Assembly (NCBI GenBank): GCA_946544555.1
Contig: CAMNMI010000041.1
Span: 1 to 7,982 of the forward strand
Source of the DNA: an uncultured Rickettsiales bacterium
GTDB lineage: Bacteria; Pseudomonadota; Alphaproteobacteria; Rickettsiales; Deianiraeaceae
Direction of reading: 5' to 3'
DNA length: 7,982 nucleotides
Shown here: positions 1 through 4,996 of the stretch, piece after piece
Numbering within the stretch: position 1 is the stretch's first letter
How the letters are laid out: the number at the start of each line of letters is the position of its first letter
Made by a program: the position numbers and the translations under genes
Notes under the pieces: model-generated
What the model saw: only the letters and a program-made list of their open reading frames with translations
Told to the model about the DNA's origin: nothing
The model's database searches: none

Positions 1-965
1 CTGGCTCCAGAACGATGCGCATATCCACTTTTCAGACCCAAAAGTTTTCCAGTCCCTGGTCTGCCATCATCTATTTTGGAATCCAACTCTGATGTCAATT
101 TTGCGCTCATTGAACCTTGCGCGTTCTTATTGCAACCATTGGTTCTATTTCCATTTCCGCCATCGCCAGCTCCTGCGTCAGCATTATCTGTAATAATACC
201 GTTGCCTTCTTTTAAGAAATCAGCAACGTTTAACATGGCAATTACATTTTTGCCTCTTAGTGAATTTTTAAAGTTGCTGTTTGATAGTTCATTCTTGTCG
301 CCATACATCGTGGTGCATCCAGGAAAATAATACATGACATCTTCCCATGCATTTCCTTTAAAATTGAATCCAAAAAAGTTATAGAAAACATTTCTGTCAA
401 AACTAGCCTCTGAAAAATCTCTTTGAACAACGTTAAAATACATCAAATCTGAATACCATTTTGTAACACTCATGTCATTTTGAGTTGGCATTATCACTTC
501 TCTTGCTAGAGAACCTCCTTCTATGAGTTTTGCCGCTCTCAAATGTGTCATAGGGTAAGCCACGCTCCGCCAGAACATTAATGTTTGAACAACTTTTCCT
601 GGTGCATTTTTGACAACATTTCCACCTCTGCTATTAAAACTGCAATCAAGTTTTGTTTTAAATTCAGTATATTTATTGCACGTCTTTTCATCCAAATTCC
701 CCGGCACCACCCTATACGTATCATAAAACTGATAAAAAGCTTTCTCATAGTAATCAAATTCAAAGATAATTCTTTGAATTTTTGCTCTATCAACAATTTG
801 ACGACCAACTAATAAAGATCCAACAAGAAGTGATAATATTAAAAGAACAATAGATAACTCTATAAGAGTAAAAGATTTTTTAAGAGATGAAACGGAGCTT
901 AAACTACTCTCTCTCTCTCTCTCTCTCGCTGCGCGAAGAGATAATATTAATATAATAATTAACAA
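1..965 (-). CDS. Type IV pilin/pseudopilin-like protein, partial (C-terminus beyond window)
   Basis: The frame stays open from a stop at 971-969 to the window edge, 321 codons from an in-frame TTG at 965. The core starts at codon 30 with K-S-F-T-L-I-E-L and then a ~20-residue hydrophobic helix. This is the class III prepilin signature, with the conserved Glu at +5 of the predicted mature protein. Pilins and pseudopilins are processed by a prepilin peptidase and assembled into pili or type II secretion pseudopili at the inner membrane. The residue before the cleavage site is Ser rather than the usual Gly. A large globular region follows, with several Cys and a Gly/Asn-rich stretch, and near the left edge I-D-D-G-R-P-G-T-G, a motif I associate with alphaproteobacterial prepilin-like proteins. 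No ATG or GTG lies in frame ahead of the signature. The only upstream ATG (972) is out of frame across the GA tract, so the true start is uncertain: TTG 965, or ATG 972 in a different repeat state. Confidence 0.82.
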   Translation of the reverse strand, partial: MLIIILILSLRAARERERESSLSSVSSLKKSFTLIELSIVLLILSLLVGSLLVGRQIVDRAKIQRIIFEFDYYEKAFYQFYDTYRVVPGNLDEKTCNKYTEFKTKLDCSFNSRGGNVVKNAPGKVVQTLMFWRSVAYPMTHLRAAKLIEGGSLAREVIMPTQNDMSVTKWYSDLMYFNVVQRDFSEASFDRNVFYNFFGFNFKGNAWEDVMYYFPGCTTMYGDKNELSNSNFKNSLRGKNVIAMLNVADFLKEGNGIITDNADAGAGDGGNGNRTNGCNKNAQGSMSAKLTSELDSKIDDGRPGTGKLLGLKSGYAHRSGA

Positions 966-972
966 GTTTCAT
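904..972 (-). CDS. Short leader ORF that becomes the pilin N-terminus in other repeat states
   Basis: ATG at 972 opens a 22-codon frame (M-K-L-V-N-Y-Y...) that reads through the GA tract as alternating Glu/Arg and ends at TAG 906-904 directly after it. The ATG lies about 22 nt downstream of the predicted transcription start of the minus-strand promoter, so it is the best-placed start. The pilin frame is offset by +1. Adding one GA unit (11 copies) or removing two (8 copies) would join this leader to S-S-L-S-S-V-S-S-L-K-K-S-F-T-L-I-E-L. I infer it is the OFF-state product rather than an independent gene. No Shine-Dalgarno sequence is visible. Confidence 0.45.
   Translation of the reverse strand: MKLVNYYINIISSRSERERERE
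907..926. repeat. (CT)10 / (GA)10 dinucleotide microsatellite
   Basis: Ten uninterrupted CT units on the plus strand, read as GA on the coding strand of the pilin-like gene. The tract lies 28-56 nt upstream (coding sense) of the codons for the prepilin cleavage site. Long dinucleotide tracts mutate by slipped-strand mispairing, and inside a coding region each step changes the frame by two bases. Confidence 0.97.
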
Positions 973-1000
973 ATAAACAAAATAGCTATTAAACAAAGAG

Positions 1001-1028
1001 AGTATAGTGGAAGAATTGGAAATGTCAA
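1001..1028 (-). promoter_or_regulatory. Sigma-70-type promoter of the pilin-like gene
   Basis: On the minus strand a perfect -35 box TTGACA (1028-1023) is followed after 16 bases by TATACT (1006-1001), five of six matches to TATAAT. The predicted transcription start is near 994, leaving about 22 nt before ATG 972. This supports expression through the GA tract. Confidence 0.65.
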
Positions 1029-1056
1029 GAGGTGGTGTGGAACGACAAAAGATTAA

Positions 1057-1083
1057 CTTGCATTTTCGCAAAAAAGATATAGA
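1057..1083 (+). promoter_or_regulatory. Putative promoter of the Na/Pi-family gene
   Basis: CTTGCATTTT (1057-1066) is followed by an A-run and TATAGA (1078-1083). Nearly the same layout occurs upstream of the next gene at 2016-2043. The TTGCAT to TATA spacing is only 14 bases, short for a standard promoter, so the -35 assignment is tentative. If TATAGA is the -10 box, transcription starts near 1090, which favours ATG 1099 over TTG 1084 as the start codon. Confidence 0.35.
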
Positions 1084-1098
1084 TTGTGTCGTCTCAAT

Positions 1099-2013
1099 AT
1101 GCTATTTAGCGTTATAGTGCAAGAAATCGCTGCAATAATTTTGTTTTTTTATTCAATTAAGAAGTTCTCAAAATTGATAATGAGGCAAGATGTGCGAGGA
1201 ATGAAAAAAAAGTTTTCGGCATTAACAAAATATAAAATTGGGGATTTCGGGCTCGGTATCGCAGCAGCAGCCATTTTGCAGTCAAATAGGGGAGTATCAA
1301 TGTTAGTTTTAACACTTGTTGGTGCAAATGTTTTGAGCGTATCAGAAGCTCTGCCAATCATTTTCGGAACGCCAATTGGAGCAAGCAGCACAGCATTTTT
1401 GGTGTCAGCAAAGTGCGACTTGATTGAGGAAATACTTATCATTGCAGGTGCAGTTATTTTGAGGACAAAACATAAAAACATCGGCCATAGCATTTTCTAT
1501 CTTGGATTGCTACTTTTGTCGTTAGAATTGCTCGGAAAATCAATGTCTGTCTTGCAGCATGAGGAGTGGTTCAAGCAGTGTTTTTCATTTACCAACAACA
1601 AGTTTTTATTGTTCTTTGAGGGCATCATTTTGATATGTCTGTGTCAGTCAGGGGCACTTATAATCAGTGTTTTGACTGTGCTTGTGTCATGTGAGATAAT
1701 GACAATGCAAAATGCAATCGCAATGCATATCGGCACAACTGTTGGTTCGCTGGTAGTAATTTTATTGTCAATTTTCGGGATGTCCACAGAGGCCAAAAAA
1801 GCAGCAAGAATGAATGCATTGCTTGTATCCATTATGTCGTTTGTCAGCTTGTTTTTTATTGGATATTTCACGCAGCTGGGGAACTACTTTGAAAATAAGG
1901 CCTTTGGCTTTGCATTAGCTGGTGCAACCGCGAGATTTGCTGCCTGTTTGAGCGCAATGATTGTATTTCTGGTTGGTGATAAAGTTATCCTTCAGAAGAA
2001 GAGAACGAAGTAA
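1099..2013 (+). CDS. Na/Pi-cotransporter-family (NptA-like) membrane protein, membrane domain only
   Basis: A 304-residue, very hydrophobic protein with the internal duplication of the Na+/phosphate cotransporter family (PF02690). The first repeat has G-L-G-I...L-Q-S-N-R-G-V-S followed by L-V-G-A-N-V-L-S-V-S-E-A-L-P-I-I-F-G-T-P-I-G-A (about residues 51-95). The second has C-Q-S-G-A-L-I-I-S, then I-G-T-T-V-G-S (about 182-217). In characterised members these QSS-type motifs lie in the substrate path. Here both are degenerate (QSN and QSG), so transport of phosphate with sodium is an inference. Bacterial members usually have about 500 or more residues with a PhoU-like cytoplasmic tail, which is absent here: the protein ends in a short basic tail. 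A TTG at 1084 would add five residues. ATG 1099 is preferred because it opens directly into the hydrophobic N-terminus and fits the possible -10 box. No Shine-Dalgarno sequence is present. Confidence 0.75.
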   Translation: MLFSVIVQEIAAIILFFYSIKKFSKLIMRQDVRGMKKKFSALTKYKIGDFGLGIAAAAILQSNRGVSMLVLTLVGANVLSVSEALPIIFGTPIGASSTAFLVSAKCDLIEEILIIAGAVILRTKHKNIGHSIFYLGLLLLSLELLGKSMSVLQHEEWFKQCFSFTNNKFLLFFEGIILICLCQSGALIISVLTVLVSCEIMTMQNAIAMHIGTTVGSLVVILLSIFGMSTEAKKAARMNALLVSIMSFVSLFFIGYFTQLGNYFENKAFGFALAGATARFAACLSAMIVFLVGDKVILQKKRTK

Positions 2014-2015
2014 CT

Positions 2016-2043
2016 CTTGCATTTTACAAAAATAATCTATAAG
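2016..2043 (+). promoter_or_regulatory. Putative promoter upstream of the unknown/MFS gene pair
   Basis: CTTGCATTTT (2016-2025), then an A-rich stretch and TATAAG (2038-2043), mirrors the layout upstream of the preceding gene. Both copies follow TAAC closely. The spacing is 15 bases, below optimum. Predicted transcription start is near 2050, 18 nt before the ATG. Confidence 0.35.
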
Positions 2044-2067
2044 CAAATCTAATTTTGTAGTAAGAAC

Positions 2068-2658
2068 ATGAGGTGGCTTTTACGACTACTTGACGGCATG
2101 TATCGTAATATAGCAAAGACATTTTCTACCATTGCTGCATTTTTGTTATTGGTGCTTTTCACATCCATGTCAGCACAATATATTGGTGAGGAAATTGGTG
2201 GCAAAATTCTCACAAAAAACGAAGTTGACTTTACATTTATAATGGACAAGAGAGACCTTGATATAAGTCCTCAATACAAGAAAATGGTTAAGGAATTGCA
2301 AAAGCATGATGTTATTAGGAACATGTATGGAAAAGTTAGAACAGCAGACAATGAGAGCAAGAAAGTTGTTGATGCTCAATATGATATTCTTATCTCGCAT
2401 TCGGAAGACGCGCTGAAAAGAGCATCAGAAGCAGGACAACTTGCAGTATTAAATAAAGAACTTTTCTCAGCATTTACAAACGCGTATATGAAATATTCAA
2501 AGTTTAGTGATTACGTTGAAGCAGAAACCAATTATGGCACAACTATCTGGATTGGTGTTTCAAACAAGTTGTCAAATATGCAAAGGGTGAAGGCGCTTGA
2601 TGCATTGCAGGTTTTTGCAAGCTTTGCCGTAAAACAAGTGAGTATAGAACTTGGATAA
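2068..2658 (+). CDS. Unrecognised membrane-anchored protein
   Basis: I do not recognise this 196-residue protein. After a short basic N-terminus (M-R-W-L-L-R...) there is one hydrophobic segment at about residues 20-34 (T-I-A-A-F-L-L-L-V-L-F), then S-M-S-A-Q. This could be an uncleaved anchor or a signal peptide cut after the Ala. The remaining ~155 residues are mixed polar, Lys-rich and mostly helix-prone, with no catalytic motif I can name, so a periplasmic domain tethered to the inner membrane is likely. A second ATG at 2098 (residue 11) would keep the hydrophobic segment. The gene follows the Na/Pi-family gene by 54 nt and carries its own putative promoter. Its TAA is one base before the ATG of the MFS transporter, so the two are probably co-translated and may work together. 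No Shine-Dalgarno sequence is seen. Confidence 0.7.
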   Translation: MRWLLRLLDGMYRNIAKTFSTIAAFLLLVLFTSMSAQYIGEEIGGKILTKNEVDFTFIMDKRDLDISPQYKKMVKELQKHDVIRNMYGKVRTADNESKKVVDAQYDILISHSEDALKRASEAGQLAVLNKELFSAFTNAYMKYSKFSDYVEAETNYGTTIWIGVSNKLSNMQRVKALDALQVFASFAVKQVSIELG

Positions 2659-2659
2659 T

Positions 2660-3868
2660 ATGTCAAAATACATCTTCAATTTGCGGAGGTTTTTGAGCGG
2701 GACAATAACATTTGGCGTGCTCAATACATCACTTATTTGCGTGGTGCTTGTACCATTTTTTAAGGATAGCGGAATTTTGCCACTGCAACTGTCAATGTTA
2801 ATTATGATGAAAAAGCTCGGACGACTACTATTTGATAGCGTATTTGGGCTACTATTTGACAGGTTTGGTGCAAAAAGAGTATTTTTCATTGGTCGTGTAG
2901 CCAAGTTAATTAGCTTCATCATTCTTCTGCAAGAACCATCATTCAAGGTATTTGCACTATCCATGCTATTTGATGGTATATCTTACAGTGCAATGTATGG
3001 AAAGATTGGCGCATTCATTTACAACACACTTTCTGCTCATGAGAAGTTGAATTTTTATACCCGCGCCATGTCTGTTTATTACTTCTCAACAAGTGTATTC
3101 ATCTCGTCTGCATCATTTTTGGCGGCGCTATTGTTGAAATATTATGGCTACAATTTGCTGATACAAATCAGCATTATTCTAAATATTTTGTCAATTGTAA
3201 TACTGATTTTCATCATCCAAAGCAACAAGGAAAACAAGGTTGAAAAGTTCGTCTCGCGGTCGGTCAAGGATATTGTTATCACCATAAAAATCCTGATAAA
3301 ACGCCGTCCACAGTTCTTATATTTGCTTGTTTTTTATGGACTTGTTAATTTTCTGTCGTGGCAGTTTGGTTCAATCTCTGCAATGATTTTGATGGACATG
3401 GGACTTAGCAACTCAGCCGTTGTCAGTGTTGGAGCTACTTGCAAAATCATTCTAGCAGTAGGTTGTTGCTTGTCATATTTCCTATCAAATGGCATCAAAA
3501 TCAAAAAGTGCACAAATATTTTCACCTTTTTTGTTGGCTTTTCCATTGTCACCGCCGTGCTCTATAATGAGTATGTCATGATGGCATTTATGTATTCCAT
3601 TGTGATGATTTATACCACCATTGAGGTCTCCATTGAGAAAAACCTTGACCGTGTTTCCGACAAACGCATCCGTGGCACTGCAATTTCACTGGCAATGACT
3701 TTCTGCAACATTTTCACCATGGCAAGCTTGGCACTGGTTGGTTTTATTGCACAGTATTTCTCCTACAAAATCGCGTTTTTAGTCATTACAATTATCGTCT
3801 CGGCAATAACGCTATTTATCATTTTCAAGTTGAGGAAGTTTGACAAAATGGTGAATGAAATGAAGTAA
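2660..3868 (+). CDS. Major facilitator superfamily (MFS) transporter
   Basis: A 402-residue polytopic membrane protein with about twelve hydrophobic segments, normal for the MFS. The loop after the second segment contains D-R-F-G-A-K-R-V (about residues 67-74), the superfamily's motif A (G-x-x-x-D-R-x-G-R-R consensus). A basic central loop (N-K-E-N-K-V-E-K-F...) separates the two six-helix halves. MFS proteins move small solutes across the inner membrane, but nothing here shows the substrate. ATG 2660 is chosen over an in-frame TTG at 2651: the ATG forms a tight TAA-T-ATG junction with the upstream gene's stop, whereas the TTG would overlap that gene. The gene ends three bases before the 3' end of the convergent tRNA-Asp, and no terminator hairpin is visible between them. 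Confidence 0.85.
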   Translation: MSKYIFNLRRFLSGTITFGVLNTSLICVVLVPFFKDSGILPLQLSMLIMMKKLGRLLFDSVFGLLFDRFGAKRVFFIGRVAKLISFIILLQEPSFKVFALSMLFDGISYSAMYGKIGAFIYNTLSAHEKLNFYTRAMSVYYFSTSVFISSASFLAALLLKYYGYNLLIQISIILNILSIVILIFIIQSNKENKVEKFVSRSVKDIVITIKILIKRRPQFLYLLVFYGLVNFLSWQFGSISAMILMDMGLSNSAVVSVGATCKIILAVGCCLSYFLSNGIKIKKCTNIFTFFVGFSIVTAVLYNEYVMMAFMYSIVMIYTTIEVSIEKNLDRVSDKRIRGTAISLAMTFCNIFTMASLALVGFIAQYFSYKIAFLVITIIVSAITLFIIFKLRKFDKMVNEMK

Positions 3869-3871
3869 AAC

Positions 3872-3948
3872 TGGCGGGAATGACGGGGTTCGAACCCGCA
3901 ACTTCTGCCGTGACAGGGCAGTGCTCTAACCAGTTGAACTACATTCCC
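3872..3948 (-). tRNA. tRNA-Asp(GTC), CCA encoded
   Basis: On the minus strand a 77-nt cloverleaf folds fully. The 7-bp acceptor stem pairs GGGAATG with CATTCCC. The anticodon stem CTGCC/GGCAG closes the loop CTGTCAC, giving anticodon GTC, which reads Asp codons. The T arm is GCGGG-TTCGAAC-CCCGT with one G-T pair. The discriminator is G, as expected for tRNA-Asp, and CCA is encoded. It lies 33 nt downstream of tilS on the same strand, so it may be read through from murF-tilS. A TTGACA overlapping the tilS stop codon (3985-3980) could also serve a promoter of its own. Confidence 0.97.
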
Positions 3949-3953
3949 AGTTA

Positions 3954-3985
3954 ATTACATGTCTATTATTTTTTATAATTGTCAA
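3954..3985 (-). promoter_or_regulatory. Weak candidate promoter for tRNA-Asp
   Basis: TTGACA (3985-3980) overlaps the tilS stop codon. TGTAAT (3959-3954), five of six matches to a -10 box, follows after 20 bases. The two boxes are good but the spacing is too long for a typical sigma-70 promoter. Confidence 0.25.
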
Positions 3986-4995
3986 GGGAGTATAGAGCAA
4001 ATTTTTACCAAATCTCCACGCATCTCCACAACACACCCCGCCAATGTCCTCTTAAAATTCCCACTGCTTTTGATACTCTCCACAACATTTTCAATCTGAT
4101 AAAGCCGCAGCTTGTATGTCCTCCCAGACAGTTTCATTATGCAACTTGTCAGCACACTTTTTTGGATGTATGGAGTGAGCTTCATGAAGTCATTTCTGGC
4201 AAACGATATTTCCTGTTTGTCCTGCGAAATATTTCTATTAATAGTAATACTATTTATAGTAATATCCACCATCTTATCCAGCGCAAGTTTGGCCTCTTGC
4301 AGCGTTTTTATCGTCTGGTTTATGCGCTGCAAAATGAGATTTTTGTCCTCAATTTGCTCTAACAAAAAACGAATATTGTTGCGTTTGTAGCGCCTGTCCT
4401 GGTTGCTCTCATCCTCACACCAATCCACGTTGAGAGCCCTTAAATAGCCGCGACAATCCTCTTTCGTAAGGTCAAGCATGGGACGAATTATGGCAACATT
4501 TTCAACCATTTTCATGACTGGCATAGCACACAAACCGTCAAGTCCACTGCCTCGCGCAAGGTTTAAAAAGAACGTTTCTACTTGGTCGTTTGCATGGTGG
4601 CCGATGCATAAATACGTAATTTTCTGCGCCTTGCACGTGTCAATCAGCAGCTTGTAGCGCGCATTTCTGGCCTCATTTTCCAGATTTTTTTTCACATTTC
4701 CGTCCCACTCTTTGATGACATATTTTATCCCAAATTTCTCCAACGTGGCCACTGTTTGAGCTATCTCCTGCACCGCCGTCGGACGCAAATTGTGGTTCAC
4801 CATGATTGCCAAAACGTTTGGAAAAATTCTACTTATAGAAATTACCAAAGCCAAACTGTCGCTTCCACCAGAAACCGCAACTGCAATTTTTTCTGATAAA
4901 ATATTACTATTAATAGTATTACTATTTGTAGAATTACTACATATAGTATTTTTCAGAACATCACAGACATGTTCCTCAAACTCTTCTGGTTGCAT
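3982..4995 (-). CDS. tilS: tRNA(Ile)-lysidine synthetase
   Basis: TilS is a cytoplasmic enzyme that uses ATP and lysine to convert the wobble cytidine of tRNA-Ile(CAU) to lysidine, switching its reading from AUG to AUA. The N-type ATP pyrophosphatase P-loop S-G-G-S-D-S is at residues 42-47, followed by V-N-H-N-L-R-P (VDHxLR motif), G-H-H-A-N-D-Q-V-E-T (family GHHxDDQxET) and S-N-Q-D-R-R-Y-K-R-N-N-I-R. At 337 residues it is shorter than the ~430-residue E. coli enzyme and appears to lack much of the C-terminal tRNA-binding region, as in many reduced genomes. Two Asn/Ser/Thr/Ile-rich inserts (about residues 18-32 and 244-256) come from the 15-bp palindromic repeat found also in murF. Both keep the frame, and the first lies just before the P-loop strand. 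ATG 4995 starts one base after the murF stop, so the pair forms an operon with coupled translation. Confidence 0.95.
   Translation of the reverse strand: MQPEEFEEHVCDVLKNTICSNSTNSNTINSNILSEKIAVAVSGGSDSLALVISISRIFPNVLAIMVNHNLRPTAVQEIAQTVATLEKFGIKYVIKEWDGNVKKNLENEARNARYKLLIDTCKAQKITYLCIGHHANDQVETFFLNLARGSGLDGLCAMPVMKMVENVAIIRPMLDLTKEDCRGYLRALNVDWCEDESNQDRRYKRNNIRFLLEQIEDKNLILQRINQTIKTLQEAKLALDKMVDITINSITINRNISQDKQEISFARNDFMKLTPYIQKSVLTSCIMKLSGRTYKLRLYQIENVVESIKSSGNFKRTLAGCVVEMRGDLVKICSILP
4240..4264. repeat. 15-bp palindromic repeat in tilS (C-terminal half)
   Basis: One perfect unit AATAGTAATACTATT (4240-4254), flanked on both sides by partial units (CTATT before it and TATAGTAATA after it). 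The arms AATAGTA/TACTATT are complementary around one base. In tilS codons 248-252 it reads N-S-I-T-I, and the partial units extend this to I-T-I-N-S-I-T-I-N-R-N. Confidence 0.85.
4903..4947. repeat. 15-bp palindromic repeat in tilS (N-terminus)
   Basis: A perfect unit AATAGTATTACTATT (4912-4926) is preceded by ATTACTATT and followed by TGTAGAA. The same TGTAGAA flank follows the murF array, so the similarity extends beyond the core. A degenerate further copy (TTACTACATATAGTATT) lies at about 4934-4950. In tilS it encodes residues about 18-32 (S-N-S-T-N-S-N-T-I-N-S-N), just ahead of the ATP-binding strand. Confidence 0.85.
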
Positions 4996-4996
4996 A

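Noticed and set aside
76..812. Open frames on the plus strand (76-330, 585-812) and another minus frame (578-808) inside the pilin-like region
   Set aside because: They overlap the pilin reading frame, show no recognisable protein features, and are explained as out-of-frame shadows.
907..926. GA tract as a Shine-Dalgarno sequence
   Set aside because: It is purine-rich, but no ATG, GTG or TTG in the pilin frame lies at a suitable distance downstream.
1149..1493. 114-codon open frame on the minus strand within the Na/Pi-family gene
   Set aside because: It is fully antisense to a gene with clear family motifs and has no features of its own.
2651..2659. TTG 2651 as the start of the MFS gene
   Set aside because: It would overlap the preceding gene, whereas ATG 2660 gives a clean stop-start junction.
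3872..3948. tRNA-Asp as an integration (att) site
   Set aside because: No repeat of its 3' end was found elsewhere in the window and no integrase is present; the flanks are ordinary genes.
3949..3981. Rho-independent terminator between tilS and tRNA-Asp
   Set aside because: The stretch is AT-rich but has no GC-bearing hairpin followed by a T-run.
3979..4390. Open frames on the plus strand (3979-4362, 4112-4390) opposite tilS
   Set aside because: They are antisense to a well-supported tilS reading frame and have no recognisable domain.
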